From positions 2,232,001 to 2,296,000 of the forward strand of contig NZ_CP071238.1 in assembly GCF_017299535.1 (NCBI RefSeq): 64,000 bases of DNA, in the 5' to 3' direction. The notes beneath the pieces were generated by a model. That model was not told the origin of the DNA. It saw nothing but the letters and a program-made list of their open reading frames with translations, and ran no database searches. This document shows, in pieces, positions 11,275-20,727 of the stretch. A program made the position numbers and the translations under genes. Every line of letters starts with the position of its first letter. The stretch's first letter is position 1. Origin of the DNA: Serratia marcescens subsp. marcescens ATCC 13880 (GTDB lineage: Bacteria > Pseudomonadota > Gammaproteobacteria > Enterobacterales > Enterobacteriaceae).

Positions 11275-12241
11275 ACCGATTAAAAAAGTGTCGGTAGTCA
11301 TCCCGGTATACAACGAGCAGGAAAGCCTGCCGGCGTTGCTGGAGCGTACTACTGCCGCCTGTAAGCAGTTATCTCAACCTTATGAAATCATCCTCGTCGA
11401 CGATGGCAGCAGCGACAACTCCGCTGACATGCTGACCGTGGCGGCGGAAAAGCCGGACAGCCACGTGATCGCCGTTTTGCTGAACCGCAACTACGGCCAG
11501 CACTCGGCGATCATGGCCGGTTTCAACCAGGTGACCGGCGATCTGGTGATTACGCTGGACGCCGATCTGCAGAACCCGCCGGAGGAGATCCCTCGTTTGG
11601 TCAGCGTGGCGGAAGAGGGCTATGACGTGGTGGGCACCGTGCGCGCCAACCGTCAGGACTCCTGGTTCCGCAAAAGCGCCTCGCGCGTGATCAACATGAT
11701 GATTCAACGCGCCACCGGCAAGTCGATGGGGGACTACGGCTGCATGCTGCGCGCCTACCGTCGTCATATCGTTGAGGCGATGCTGCACTGCCATGAGCGC
11801 AGCACCTTTATCCCGATTCTGGCGAACACCTTCGCCCGCCGCACGACCGAGATCGACGTGCGTCACGCCGAGCGCGAGTTTGGCGACTCCAAGTACAGCC
11901 TGATGAAGCTGATCAACCTGATGTATGACCTGATCACCTGCCTGACCACCACGCCGCTGCGTTTGCTCAGCGTGGTCGGCAGCATCGTGGCGCTGTCCGG
12001 GTTTGTGCTGGCGCTGGTGCTGATTGCACTGCGTCTGCTGCTCGGCCCTGAATGGGCCGCCGGCGGCGTGTTCACCCTTTTCGCCGTCCTGTTCACCTTT
12101 ATCGGCGCCCAGTTTGTCGGCATGGGGCTGTTGGGTGAATACATCGGCCGCATCTATACCGACGTGCGTGCGCGTCCTCGCTATTTTGTTCAGAAAGTGG
12201 TCGGTGCACAGCATGACCACAATACTCAGGAAGAAGAATGA
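11261..12241 (+). CDS. arnC: Undecaprenyl-phosphate Ara4FN transferase
   Basis: 326 residues from a GTG at 11261, with GGAG at 11250-11253 as RBS; the frame is open further upstream inside arnB, but the GTG gives the family N-terminus ([19 protein letters not shown]). A family 2 glycosyltransferase: DDGSSDNS and the metal-binding [10 protein letters not shown] lie in the cytosolic domain, followed by the [10 protein letters not shown] motif and two C-terminal membrane helices. It moves formylated aminoarabinose from UDP to undecaprenyl phosphate at the inner membrane. It overlaps arnB by 14 bases and arnA by about one codon, indicating translational coupling. Confidence 0.95.
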   Translation: MSRVEPIKKVSVVIPVYNEQESLPALLERTTAACKQLSQPYEIILVDDGSSDNSADMLTVAAEKPDSHVIAVLLNRNYGQHSAIMAGFNQVTGDLVITLDADLQNPPEEIPRLVSVAEEGYDVVGTVRANRQDSWFRKSASRVINMMIQRATGKSMGDYGCMLRAYRRHIVEAMLHCHERSTFIPILANTFARRTTEIDVRHAEREFGDSKYSLMKLINLMYDLITCLTTTPLRLLSVVGSIVALSGFVLALVLIALRLLLGPEWAAGGVFTLFAVLFTFIGAQFVGMGLLGEYIGRIYTDVRARPRYFVQKVVGAQHDHNTQEEE

Positions 12242-14223
12242 TGAAAGCTATTGTATTTGCTTACCATGATATTGGCTGCGCAGGTCTGAAAGCGCTGACT
12301 GAGGCGGGTTATGACGTGCAGGCCGTGTTCACGCACACCGACGACCCTGGTGAGAACAACTTCTTCTCCTCTGTGGCCCGTTTGGGCGCCGAATTGGATC
12401 TGCCGGTCTATGCGCCGGAAGACGTAAATCACCCGCTGTGGGTTGACCGCATTCGCGCACTGCAGCCGGACGTGATCTTCTCGTTCTATTACCGTCACAT
12501 GCTGAGCGACGAGATCTTGTCGCTGGCGCCGCAGGGCGGTTTCAACCTGCACGGCTCGCTGCTGCCGCGTTACCGCGGCCGCGCGCCGGTGAACTGGGCG
12601 CTGGTGAATGGCGAAACCGAAACCGGCGCCACGCTGCACAAAATGGTGAAACGCCCGGACGCCGGCGATATCGTCGGTCAGCAGAAAGTGACCATCGCAG
12701 ACAACGACACTGCGCTGACGCTGCACAAAAAAGTGCTGGAAGCCGCGCAGGTCGTGTTGAAAGAGCAACTGCCGAAACTGAAGAACGGCACCGCCACCTT
12801 CACCCGGCAGGATGAGTCTCAGGCCAGCTACTTCGGCCGTCGCACCGCGGCGGACGGCGAGATCCTGTGGCACAAATCCGCTAAAGAGATCAATAACCTG
12901 GTGCGCGCCGTCACGGAGCCGTACCCGGGCGCGTTCAGCTACCTCGGCCAGCGCAAACTGATTGTCTGGCGCTCTCGCGTGCTGGACACCCAACACGATA
13001 AACAGCCGGGCACCGTGCTGAGCACCTCGCCGCTGGTCATCGCCTGTGGCGAAGGCGCGCTGGAGATCGTCGCCGGTCAGAACGACAGCGGTCTGTACGT
13101 GCAGGGCAGCCGCCTGGCGCAGGAAATGGGCATCGTCACCGACGTGCGTTTGGCCGCCAAGCCGAACGCCGTAATGAAACGCCGCACCCGCGTGCTGATC
13201 CTCGGGGTTAACGGCTTCATCGGCAACCACCTGACCGAGCGCCTGCTGCGCGACGACCGCTACGACATCTACGGTCTGGATATCGGTTCTGACGCCATCA
13301 GCCGCTTCCTCGACAACCCGCGTTTCCACTTTGTGGAAGGCGACATCAGCATCCACTCCGAGTGGATCGAGTATCACATCAAGAAATGCGACGTGGTGCT
13401 GCCGCTGGTGGCGATCGCGACGCCGATCGAATACACCCGTAACCCGCTGCGCGTGTTCGAGCTGGACTTCGAAGAGAACCTGAAGATCGTTCGCGACTGT
13501 GTGAAATACAACAAGCGCATCATCTTCCCGTCCACCTCTGAAGTGTATGGCATGTGCGACGATAAAGAGTTCGACGAAGACCATTCGCGTCTGATCGTCG
13601 GGCCAATCAACAAGCAGCGCTGGATCTATTCGGTCTCCAAACAGCTGCTGGATCGGGTGATCTGGGCTTACGGCGCCAAAGAAGGCCTGAAGTTCACGCT
13701 GTTCCGTCCGTTCAACTGGATGGGGCCGCGTCTGGATAACCTGGACGCTGCGCGCATCGGTTCTTCCCGCGCCATCACTCAGCTGATCCTCAATCTGGTG
13801 GAAGGTTCGCCGATCAAACTGATGGACGGCGGCGCGCAGAAACGTTGCTTCACTGACATCAACGACGGCATCGAAGCGCTGTTCCGCATCATCGAGAACC
13901 GCGACGGCCTGTGCGACGGCCAGATCGTCAACATCGGCAACCCGACCAACGAAGCGAGCATTCGCGAGCTGGCGGAAATGCTGCTGGAAAGCTTCAACAA
14001 CCACCCGTTGCGCGACCGCTTCCCGCCGTTTGCCGGCTTCAAGGACGTAGAGAGCAGCAGCTACTACGGCAAAGGTTACCAGGACGTCGAGCACCGCACG
14101 CCGAGCATCAAAAACGCTCACCGCCTGCTGGGCTGGCAGCCGACCATCGAGATGAAGCAAACCGTCGCCGATACGCTGGACTACTTCCTGCGCACTACCG
14201 TTCAGGAAGGGAACGGTGCATGA
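12241..14223 (+). CDS. arnA: Bifunctional UDP-GlcA oxidase/decarboxylase and UDP-Ara4N formyltransferase
   Basis: 660 residues from the ATG at 12241, equal to E. coli ArnA; the adjacent ATG at 12238, which overlaps the arnC stop, is an alternative adding one Met. The N-terminal formyltransferase domain (about 1-300) shows [21 protein letters not shown], containing the catalytic Asn and His. The C-terminal NAD-dependent domain begins [14 protein letters not shown] (Rossmann GxxGFxG) and carries the catalytic Tyr/Lys pair in [10 protein letters not shown]. It oxidatively decarboxylates UDP-glucuronate and N-formylates UDP-Ara4N. It overlaps arnD by 4 bases (ATGA). A 644-codon antisense open frame over this gene is a codon-bias shadow. 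Confidence 0.97.
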   Translation: MKAIVFAYHDIGCAGLKALTEAGYDVQAVFTHTDDPGENNFFSSVARLGAELDLPVYAPEDVNHPLWVDRIRALQPDVIFSFYYRHMLSDEILSLAPQGGFNLHGSLLPRYRGRAPVNWALVNGETETGATLHKMVKRPDAGDIVGQQKVTIADNDTALTLHKKVLEAAQVVLKEQLPKLKNGTATFTRQDESQASYFGRRTAADGEILWHKSAKEINNLVRAVTEPYPGAFSYLGQRKLIVWRSRVLDTQHDKQPGTVLSTSPLVIACGEGALEIVAGQNDSGLYVQGSRLAQEMGIVTDVRLAAKPNAVMKRRTRVLILGVNGFIGNHLTERLLRDDRYDIYGLDIGSDAISRFLDNPRFHFVEGDISIHSEWIEYHIKKCDVVLPLVAIATPIEYTRNPLRVFELDFEENLKIVRDCVKYNKRIIFPSTSEVYGMCDDKEFDEDHSRLIVGPINKQRWIYSVSKQLLDRVIWAYGAKEGLKFTLFRPFNWMGPRLDNLDAARIGSSRAITQLILNLVEGSPIKLMDGGAQKRCFTDINDGIEALFRIIENRDGLCDGQIVNIGNPTNEASIRELAEMLLESFNNHPLRDRFPPFAGFKDVESSSYYGKGYQDVEHRTPSIKNAHRLLGWQPTIEMKQTVADTLDYFLRTTVQEGNGA

Positions 14224-15125
14224 AGAAAGTCGGTCTGCGGGTTGATGTAGATACCTTCAGCGGCACCCGTGAAGGGGTGCCGCAGTTGCTGGACCTGTTC
14301 GAAAAGTACGACATTCAGGCCAGCTTCTTCTTCAGCGTGGGACCGGACAACATGGGGCGCCATCTTTGGCGCCTTTTGCGTCCGAAATTTCTGTGGAAAA
14401 TGCTGCGTTCGAACGCCGCCTCGCTGTACGGCCTGGATATTCTGCTGGCCGGCACCGCCTGGCCGGGGCGCAATATTTCGCGCGCGTTGGGGCCGCTGAT
14501 GAAGCGCACCGCCGAAGCCGGCCATGAAGTCGGGCTGCACGCCTGGGATCACCAGGGCTGGCAGGCCAAGGTCGGCAAGTGGAGCGAGGCGCAGCTGACC
14601 GAGCAGGTGCAGCGGGGCGTCGACGCTCTGAGCGCCTGCACCGGCCAGCCGGTGAAATGCTCCGCCGTGGCGGGCTGGCGCGCCGATACGCGCGTGCTGG
14701 AGGTCAAGCAGCGCTTCGGCTTCCATTACAACAGCGATTGCCGCGGCACCCATCCGTTTCGTCCGGTGCTGAGCGATGGGCGTCACGGTACGGTGCAGAT
14801 CCCGGTCACGTTGCCGACCTTTGACGAAGTGATCGGCAGCGAAGTCAGCATGGCCGACTTCAACGACTACATTCTGCGCGCCATCGAGAACGATCGCGGC
14901 GTGCCGGTGTACACCATTCACACCGAAGTGGAAGGCATGTCGCAAGCGGCGATGTTCGAACAGTTATTGCAACGCGCACAGCGGCAGGGCATCGAATTCT
15001 GTCCGCTGAGCGCGCTGTTACCGCAAGATTTGGCGTCACTGCCGTTGGGCCGCATCAAGCGCGCTCCTTTCCCCGGCCGCGAAGGTTGGCTGGGCTGTCA
15101 AACCGATGTGAAGGACGTTACATGA
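14220..15125 (+). CDS. arnD: Ara4FN-undecaprenol deformylase
   Basis: 301 residues from the ATG at 14220, which overlaps the arnA stop; the frame is open upstream into arnA, but that part is shadow. A polysaccharide-deacetylase (NodB) family enzyme: the first metal-binding Asp is in [11 protein letters not shown], and the HxxxD/H cluster is [11 protein letters not shown]. It removes the formyl group from undecaprenyl-phosphate-Ara4FN on the inner membrane, making the cycle irreversible. It is followed by arnT with a 4-base overlap. Length and motifs match the family. Confidence 0.95.
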   Translation: MKKVGLRVDVDTFSGTREGVPQLLDLFEKYDIQASFFFSVGPDNMGRHLWRLLRPKFLWKMLRSNAASLYGLDILLAGTAWPGRNISRALGPLMKRTAEAGHEVGLHAWDHQGWQAKVGKWSEAQLTEQVQRGVDALSACTGQPVKCSAVAGWRADTRVLEVKQRFGFHYNSDCRGTHPFRPVLSDGRHGTVQIPVTLPTFDEVIGSEVSMADFNDYILRAIENDRGVPVYTIHTEVEGMSQAAMFEQLLQRAQRQGIEFCPLSALLPQDLASLPLGRIKRAPFPGREGWLGCQTDVKDVT

Positions 15126-16786
15126 AGGCGCTAAAAGGATCCTGGGCCATTCTGCTGGCCGTTTTTTTTGCTCTGGTTTACCTGATCCCGCTTAACGGCC
15201 GCCTGCTGTGGCAGCCGGATGAAACGCGTTATGCCGAGATCAGCCGTGAAATGCTGCAACGCGGCGATTGGGTGGTGCCGCATCTGCTGGGGCTGCGTTA
15301 TTTCGAGAAGCCGGTAGCGGGTTACTGGTTCAATAACATCAGCCAGTGGCTGTTTGGCGAAAACAACTTTGCGGTGCGCTTCGGCTCGGTGTTCAGCACC
15401 GGCATGACCGCATTGCTGGTGTTCGCGCTGGCGATGCTGATGTGGCGCAATGCGCGCCGCGCCAGCCTGGCGATGTTGATGTTCCTGTCGATGGTGCTGG
15501 TGTTCAGCATCGGCACTTACAGCGTGTTGGATCCGATGATTTCGCTGTGGCTGGCGGCGGCGATGGTCAGCTATTACCTGACGCTGAAGGCCTCCTCGGT
15601 CAAGGGCAAGCTGGGCGCTTACGCATTGCTGGGCCTGGCCTGTGGCATGGGCTTTATGACCAAGGGCTTCCTGGCGCTGGCGGTGCCGGTGATCGCGGTG
15701 ATCCCGATCGTCATTCAGCAACGCCGCATCAAGGATCTGCTGTGCTATGGCCCGGTGGCGATCGTGACCGCTACGCTGCTCAGCCTGCCGTGGGCGCTGG
15801 CTATCGCGCAACGCGAACCCGATTTCTGGAATTATTTCTTCTGGGTCGAACATATTCAGCGTTTCGCCGAAGATAATGCTCAACACAAGGCGCCGTTCTG
15901 GTATTACCTGCCGGTTCTGCTGGCGGCGGTGCTGCCTTGGCTGGCGCTGCTGCCCGGCGCGCTGCTCAAAGGTTGGCGCGAGCGCGTACAGCGTCCGGAG
16001 CTGTTCTTCCTGCTGAGCTGGGCGCTGATGCCGCTGATCTTCTTCAGCATCGCCAAAGGCAAGCTGCCGACCTACATTCTGCCGTGCATGGCGCCGCTGG
16101 CGCTGCTGATGACCGCCTATGCGGAAGACTATGCCGCCACGCTGCGCGCCAAGCTGTTCAAGGCCAATGCCTGGTTGAACGGCCTGTTCGGGCTGATTGG
16201 CATCGTGGCGCTGGTGGTGTTGAGCTCCGGTCTGCTGCCGAAAGCGCATCTGTTTACTCCCCAGGAGTGGCCGAAAGTGGTGCTCGGCCTGATCGCCTTC
16301 GGCGGCTGGCTGCTGTTCGCATTGGTTTCTGCGCGCGATAACGGCCGCCAATGGCGCTGGGCGGCGGCTTGCCCGGTGCTGCTGTGCCTGGTGATCGGTT
16401 ACGCCATTCCGCAACAGGTGACCGATTCCAAACTGCCGCAAAACTTCGTCCGCGCCACGATGGCTGAACTGAGCGACAGCCGCTATGTGTTGAGCGACAG
16501 CGTCGGATTGGCGGCCGGCCTGGCCTGGGAACTGAAGCGCAGCGACGTGCTGATGTACAGCCAGAAAGGCGAGGTGGCCTATGGTCTTGAGTACCCGGAC
16601 GCCAGGGGGCACCTGATCAGCGATGCCGACTTCCCGCAGTGGCTGGCGCAGGCGCGCAAGCAGGGCAATGTGTCGCTGGTGTTGCAGCTGTCCCGTGATG
16701 AAACGCTGCCGCAGGAGCTGCCGGTCGCAGACAAGGTGGATCGTATGAACCGCCTGGTGCTGATGTGGTATAAACAGCAACCATGA
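15122..16786 (+). CDS. arnT: Lipid A 4-amino-4-deoxy-L-arabinosyltransferase
   Basis: 554 residues from the ATG at 15122, overlapping the arnD stop. A GT-C type integral membrane transferase. The first periplasmic loop carries the conserved acidic motif [15 protein letters not shown], and about a dozen hydrophobic helices precede a periplasmic C-terminal domain (about residue 430 on). It transfers Ara4N from undecaprenyl phosphate to the phosphates of lipid A at the periplasmic face, lowering negative charge and polymyxin binding. It overlaps arnE by 4 bases. Identification is secure from sequence and operon position. Confidence 0.96.
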   Translation: MKALKGSWAILLAVFFALVYLIPLNGRLLWQPDETRYAEISREMLQRGDWVVPHLLGLRYFEKPVAGYWFNNISQWLFGENNFAVRFGSVFSTGMTALLVFALAMLMWRNARRASLAMLMFLSMVLVFSIGTYSVLDPMISLWLAAAMVSYYLTLKASSVKGKLGAYALLGLACGMGFMTKGFLALAVPVIAVIPIVIQQRRIKDLLCYGPVAIVTATLLSLPWALAIAQREPDFWNYFFWVEHIQRFAEDNAQHKAPFWYYLPVLLAAVLPWLALLPGALLKGWRERVQRPELFFLLSWALMPLIFFSIAKGKLPTYILPCMAPLALLMTAYAEDYAATLRAKLFKANAWLNGLFGLIGIVALVVLSSGLLPKAHLFTPQEWPKVVLGLIAFGGWLLFALVSARDNGRQWRWAAACPVLLCLVIGYAIPQQVTDSKLPQNFVRATMAELSDSRYVLSDSVGLAAGLAWELKRSDVLMYSQKGEVAYGLEYPDARGHLISDADFPQWLAQARKQGNVSLVLQLSRDETLPQELPVADKVDRMNRLVLMWYKQQP

Positions 16787-17127
16787 TCGGTTTTTTGTTG
16801 GTGATAGTGGTCAGCCTGCTCACCTGTGGTGGGCAGCTGTGCCAGAAACAGGCGGCGCACTGTTGGGAACGGGCAGACGAGACGCGGCTGAAACAGACGC
16901 TGCGCTGGTTGGCGCTGGCGGTGTTGCTGTTGGGGCTGGGCATGGCGGTGTGGCTCAATGTGTTGCAACGCCTGCCGCTCAGCCTGGCTTACCCGATGCT
17001 CAGTCTGAACTTCGTGATGGTGACGCTGGCGGCGCGCTGGCTGTTTCATGAGCCGACGACCGTTCGCCACTGGTGCGGCGTGGCGTCGATTATGCTGGGG
17101 ATCCTGCTGATGAGCGTGCATTCATGA
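16783..17127 (+). CDS. arnE: Ara4N-phosphoundecaprenol flippase subunit ArnE
   Basis: 114 residues with four hydrophobic segments, EamA/SMR-like. ATG at 16783 overlaps the arnT stop (ATGA). With ArnF it is thought to move the lipid-linked aminoarabinose from the inner to the outer face of the inner membrane so that ArnT can use it. Conserved features include the N-terminal [12 protein letters not shown] and [15 protein letters not shown]. The next gene, arnF, starts by overlapping its stop codon. The assignment rests on family resemblance and fixed position in the operon. Confidence 0.93.
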   Translation: MIGFLLVIVVSLLTCGGQLCQKQAAHCWERADETRLKQTLRWLALAVLLLGLGMAVWLNVLQRLPLSLAYPMLSLNFVMVTLAARWLFHEPTTVRHWCGVASIMLGILLMSVHS

Positions 17128-17516
17128 AGGGCTATGCCTGGGGCGCCGCCAGCGTACTGCTGGTGACGCTGGCGCAGTTGCTGATGAAGTGGGGCATGGT
17201 GCAGATCCCGCTGATGTCGTTCGCCGACGTCTCGTTGGCGCTGATCGGCGACAACGGGTTGCCGCTGCTGGCGGTGGGCGGCGGCATCTTCGGTTATGCG
17301 CTGTCGATGCTGTGTTGGTTCTTTGCTCTGCGCCATCTGCCGTTAAACCGCGCTTATCCTCTGCTGAGCGTCAGCTATGCGCTGGTTTACCTGGCGGCGG
17401 TGATCCTGCCGTGGTTTAACGAGTCCGCTACGCTGCTGAAAACGTTGGGCACGCTGTTTATTCTGTTCGGCGTCTGGCTGATTAACAGCAAACCCGAGAC
17501 AAAATCGCCGGAATAG
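17124..17516 (+). CDS. arnF: Ara4N-phosphoundecaprenol flippase subunit ArnF
   Basis: 130 residues from the ATG at 17124 (overlapping the arnE stop); the frame is open further upstream within arnE, but those codons are shadow. Four membrane segments, including [14 protein letters not shown] and the family motif [20 protein letters not shown]. It is the partner of ArnE in the flippase. It is the last gene of the arn operon: a hairpin overlaps its stop, and nlpC follows 171 bases later. The UDP-glucose dehydrogenase gene (ugd) that supplies the pathway is not in this window. Confidence 0.93.
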   Translation: MKGYAWGAASVLLVTLAQLLMKWGMVQIPLMSFADVSLALIGDNGLPLLAVGGGIFGYALSMLCWFFALRHLPLNRAYPLLSVSYALVYLAAVILPWFNESATLLKTLGTLFILFGVWLINSKPETKSPE

Positions 17517-17532
17517 CGCCAAAACCGGCGAT
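17504..17532 (+). other. Hairpin at the 3' end of the arn operon
   Basis: ATCGCCGG (17504-17511) pairs with CCGGCGAT (17525-17532) around the arnF stop. No T-run follows, so it may protect the 3' end or act as a weak or Rho-assisted terminator. Confidence 0.45.
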
Positions 17533-17687
17533 CCCGCCATTATCTCCCTTATGGCGCTTGCCTTTTTCATCGTGCGGGAGATAAATTAACGCCAAATGGC
17601 GCTCTCCTTACGTGATGCCGACTTTGCCTCGCAGGCGGTGGTGTACCGGATGGCATAATGCGGCGACGTGTTCAATGAAGGGATATT

Positions 17688-18152
17688 ATGCGGATGCGTG
17701 TGTGGTTTTTATTAGCCAGTTTGATCCTCGCCGGGTGTAGCAGCCATGCGCCGCCGCCCAGCGGCCGCCTGGCGGACTCTATCGTGGTGGTGGCCCAGCT
17801 CAACGAACAGTTGCGCCAGTGGTACGGCACGCCATACCGTTACGGTGGTCTGGATCGCGGCGGCGTAGATTGTTCCGGCTTTGTTTACCGCACGTTCCGC
17901 GATCGTTTCGACATGCAACTGCCGCGTTCGACCGAAGAACAGACCTCCCTGGGCACCAAGGTTTCACGCGATGAGCTGATGCCGGGCGATCTGGTGTTTT
18001 TCAAAACCGGCGGCGGTGAGAACGGCCTGCACGTCGGCATTTACGATACCAACGACCAATTTATCCACGCGTCGACCAGCCGCGGGGTGATCCGCTCCTC
18101 GCTCGATAACGTCTACTGGAAGCGGGTGTACTGGCAGGCGCGACGCATTTAG
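17688..18152 (+). CDS. nlpC: NlpC, lipoprotein NlpC/P60-family peptidase
   Basis: 154 residues. A lipoprotein signal peptide ends in the lipobox LAGC (Cys17), and Ser18-Ser19 suggests outer-membrane sorting. The NlpC/P60 catalytic Cys is in GGVDCSGFVYRTF, with the His in HVGIYDT and a third polar residue near FIHAST. The family cleaves within peptidoglycan stem peptides, but the exact NlpC substrate is not settled. In E. coli nlpC follows btuD directly; here the arn operon separates them. Another NlpC/P60 enzyme (mepH) is at 59920-60738. Confidence 0.94.
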   Translation: MRMRVWFLLASLILAGCSSHAPPPSGRLADSIVVVAQLNEQLRQWYGTPYRYGGLDRGGVDCSGFVYRTFRDRFDMQLPRSTEEQTSLGTKVSRDELMPGDLVFFKTGGGENGLHVGIYDTNDQFIHASTSRGVIRSSLDNVYWKRVYWQARRI

Positions 18153-18211
18153 CCTTAACCCGTTGATTTGGTGTATCATGGCGGCATCTCGTGTTTTGAA
18201 CGGTGCCTGCC

Positions 18212-19225
18212 ATGAACAGCCTGCGTTTACTGATCTCCGACTCCTACGATCCCTGGTTCAACCTGGCGGTGGAAGAGTGCATCTTCCGCGAAATGACCAC
18301 GCAAAAGATTCTCTTCCTGTGGCGCAATGCCGAAACGGTGGTGATTGGCCAGTCGCAAAACCCCTGGAAAGAGTGCAATACCCGGCGTATGGAGCAGGAC
18401 GGCATTCGGTTGGCGCGGCGCAGCAGCGGCGGCGGGGCGGTATTTCACGATCTGGGCAATACCTGCTTCACCTTTATGGCCGGCAAACCGGGCTACGACA
18501 AGAGCGTCTCGACCGACATCATTCTGCAAGCGCTGCGGCAGTTGGGCGTCACAGCCGGCGCGTCGGGGCGCAACGATCTGGTGATGGAAACCGCCGACGG
18601 GCCGCGAAAAATATCCGGCTCGGCCTATCGAGAAACGCAGGATCGCGGTTTCCACCATGGCACGCTGCTGCTGAATGCCGATCTGGAACGGCTGGCGGAC
18701 TACCTCAATCCGGATCCCAAAAAACTGCAGGCCAAGGGCATCACCTCGGTGCGTTCGCGCGTCGCCAATCTGGCGGAGTTTTTGCCGGGCATCAGCCATG
18801 AGCTGGTGTGTGAGGCGATCGTTCAGGCCTTCTTCGCCCACTATGGCGAGACGGCCGAGCCGGAGATCATTTCGCCGGATGTATTCCCCGAACTGCCCGA
18901 TTTTGCCGCGCAGTTCGCCAAACAGAGCAGCTGGGAATGGAATTTTGGCAAGGCGCCGGCGTTCAGCCACTTGCTCAACGAGCGCTTTGTCTGGGGCGGC
19001 GTAGACCTGTTCTTCGATGTGGAGAAGGGGGCGATCGTTCGCGCGCAGGTATTCACCGACAGCCTGAATCCCGCCCCGCTGCAGCGGTTGGCGGAAATGC
19101 TGGTGGGCTGCGCGTATCGAAGCGAGCCCGTTGCCGCTTGCTGTGACCGACTGATGGCGGACTATCCTCAGCAGGCGGCCGAATTAGCCGAGCTGCGGCA
19201 ATGGCTGAGCGAAACGATCCGCTAG
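18212..19225 (+). CDS. lplA: Lipoate--protein ligase A
   Basis: 337 residues from the ATG at 18212; a GTG three codons earlier (18203) is possible but not needed. It activates free lipoate with ATP and attaches it to lipoyl domains of 2-oxoacid dehydrogenases and the glycine cleavage H protein. The binding motif [21 protein letters not shown] and catalytic-lysine region [12 protein letters not shown] are intact, and the C-terminal accessory domain is complete (E. coli LplA is 338). In E. coli lplA lies elsewhere, so its position between nlpC and the EAL gene is a local difference. An intrinsic terminator follows. Confidence 0.96.
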   Translation: MNSLRLLISDSYDPWFNLAVEECIFREMTTQKILFLWRNAETVVIGQSQNPWKECNTRRMEQDGIRLARRSSGGGAVFHDLGNTCFTFMAGKPGYDKSVSTDIILQALRQLGVTAGASGRNDLVMETADGPRKISGSAYRETQDRGFHHGTLLLNADLERLADYLNPDPKKLQAKGITSVRSRVANLAEFLPGISHELVCEAIVQAFFAHYGETAEPEIISPDVFPELPDFAAQFAKQSSWEWNFGKAPAFSHLLNERFVWGGVDLFFDVEKGAIVRAQVFTDSLNPAPLQRLAEMLVGCAYRSEPVAACCDRLMADYPQQAAELAELRQWLSETIR

Positions 19226-19245
19226 CGCGCGCAGGCCAGGTGATG

Positions 19246-19275
19246 AAGGGATGAGCGTGCTCATCCCTTTTTTTA
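19246..19275 (+). terminator. Intrinsic terminator after lplA
   Basis: AAGGGATGAG pairs with CTCATCCCTT across a 4-base loop, and the 3' arm runs into a T-rich tail. Confidence 0.9.
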
Positions 19276-19739
19276 TTGCTGAAATCGACGTTTTGCATGG
19301 CGGTAGCGCAGATTTTCTGAAAATCAAGGTGGGCATTTTTTTACGTTTTCAATGCCGCGAATAACGGGCGGAATTGATGCGTTATTAAATTTAATCAGTC
19401 GTCGTTAACGGCAGGAAAAATTGGCGTTAAGGAGGAAAGATTATTTTACTTTATTTAGGATTTTTCTTAAATAAAACAAAGGAGATAAGTCAAATTTAGC
19501 CATAAATCCATTCAACTTAAGTCAAATACCATTTTGCATAACGCGTTTGGCGCCCGCCATGGCATAAGTCCGGCTGCTTTTCTTTGCGCCTTTCACGATT
19601 GTCGTATAGCTTTAATCTATCAATTAAATGATATTTCATGGGTATTTACATTGATATTTCCGATTAATCCCAGAGGGATTGATCGATAAAATATATTGAT
19701 ATACGATGATACGCTAGCCATTCATCCTGTGGCATTAAA
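19276..19739 (+). other. AT-rich intergenic region upstream of the EAL gene
   Basis: About 460 bp, markedly more AT-rich than its neighbours. It contains a weak inverted repeat TTATTTA/TAAATAA (19451-19457 and 19468-19474). No credible gene was seen; it presumably holds the promoter of the EAL protein gene. Confidence 0.5.
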
Positions 19740-20471
19740 ATGAACATCCAACTCGAAGCTGACTTTATTAGTAGCTATGTTTTTCAACCTGTTTACTCAA
19801 TGGAGGGCGGGCTGTTGGCGGTGGAAATGTTGAGCCGTTTCAACAGTCTAGATGGTGATTTAGCCATGCCGGCCGAAATTGGGATTAATTTATTGGCGCC
19901 TGAACAAAGGATTGAGTTATTTAATGAGCAACTGAAACTTGCGGAGCAGCATGCGGCTTGGTTTACCGGTAACAACGTGCAGTTGACCATCAATATCGAA
20001 GAAACCATCGTTGAGCTTATTCTTTCCGATTCGGCGTTGGGCCAAAGGATCGGGCAATATCCTTTTATTGCATTTGAAATCAGTGAGAGTTTTCCGAATC
20101 TTTCGGCCGGCAAGAACAACCCGAGCGTGCGGCGATTAAGCGAAATGTTTACGCTGTGGCTCGATGATTTCGGTTCCGGTAAGGCCACGTTGACTGCGTT
20201 GTACGACGGTTTGTTTGACTACGTAAAGATAGACAAACGTTTTTACTGGCAGCTGTTTACCCATCAGGGGTATGACGTGGTCATTGACTCGTTGTTAAAG
20301 AATATCAACCTGTTATGTAAAGGCGTGATCGTCGGAGGAATAGAGAAAAAAGAGTATTTTAATAAACTCAGATACGCCGGTGTTTTAGGCCTGCAAGGTT
20401 TTTTATGGCCCAGCGTTGGTGTGGATAATCTGCAGGCTTTGCTGACGATGCCCAGCGAGTTCAATAATTAA
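19740..20471 (+). CDS. ydiV: YdiV-like EAL-domain protein
   Basis: 243 residues, a stand-alone EAL domain with no signal, GGDEF or membrane part. E. coli/Salmonella YdiV (237 aa) sits at the same place between nlpC and selO; it is catalytically dead and represses flagella by binding FlhD4C2. Here the EAL motif reads E-M-L (29-31). Asn85, Glu113, the Asp142-Asp143 pair (LDDFGSG), Lys163 (VKIDK) and Gln219 (LQGFLW) align with catalytic positions of active c-di-GMP phosphodiesterases. The Glu of the usual AEGVE motif is Gly (VGGIE, 199-202), as in YdiV. It is thus less degenerate than YdiV. Codon use is AT-richer than its neighbours. Whether it hydrolyses or only binds c-di-GMP, or binds FlhDC, cannot be told. 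Confidence 0.82.
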   Translation: MNIQLEADFISSYVFQPVYSMEGGLLAVEMLSRFNSLDGDLAMPAEIGINLLAPEQRIELFNEQLKLAEQHAAWFTGNNVQLTINIEETIVELILSDSALGQRIGQYPFIAFEISESFPNLSAGKNNPSVRRLSEMFTLWLDDFGSGKATLTALYDGLFDYVKIDKRFYWQLFTHQGYDVVIDSLLKNINLLCKGVIVGGIEKKEYFNKLRYAGVLGLQGFLWPSVGVDNLQALLTMPSEFNN

Positions 20472-20727
20472 GAAGTGATATAAAAAACTACACCCTATGA
20501 GGTCAATAATGCGCGGAGTGAGGTTACCGTGATCCCGCCGTCGTTATTCACCTCGTTTTGGGCTGATAACCGCGTTTGTCCGCCAGCGTTAAACCGCGTT
20601 CCCCCCGCCAGGCGGAAGCGCCAAACTCCCTGCATCCGTCCTGACGGCAGGCGGATGCGTTCTCCCTGCATTCCTTCGGTGTTAATCCGCCCGTTCACGC
20701 TCTACACTACGCTGAAACGGAGGGCCT
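20472..20727 (+). other. Intergenic region between the EAL gene and selO
   Basis: 256 bp. Overlapping short frames on both strands (20529-20744 plus, 20495-20698 minus) look like shadows. An inverted repeat GCATCCG/CGGATGC (20633-20639 and 20653-20659) lies about 70 bases before selO and could be an operator or RNA hairpin. Confidence 0.4.

Noticed and set aside
12226..14160. 644-codon minus-strand open frame opposite arnA
   Set aside because: Composition (His/Gln/Arg/Val-rich with no motif) is typical of the antisense of a GC-rich gene; arnA is unmistakable on the plus strand and no RBS or promoter supports the antisense frame.
15131..16780. 549-codon minus-strand frame opposite arnT
   Set aside because: Gln/His/Arg-rich antisense shadow; no domain.
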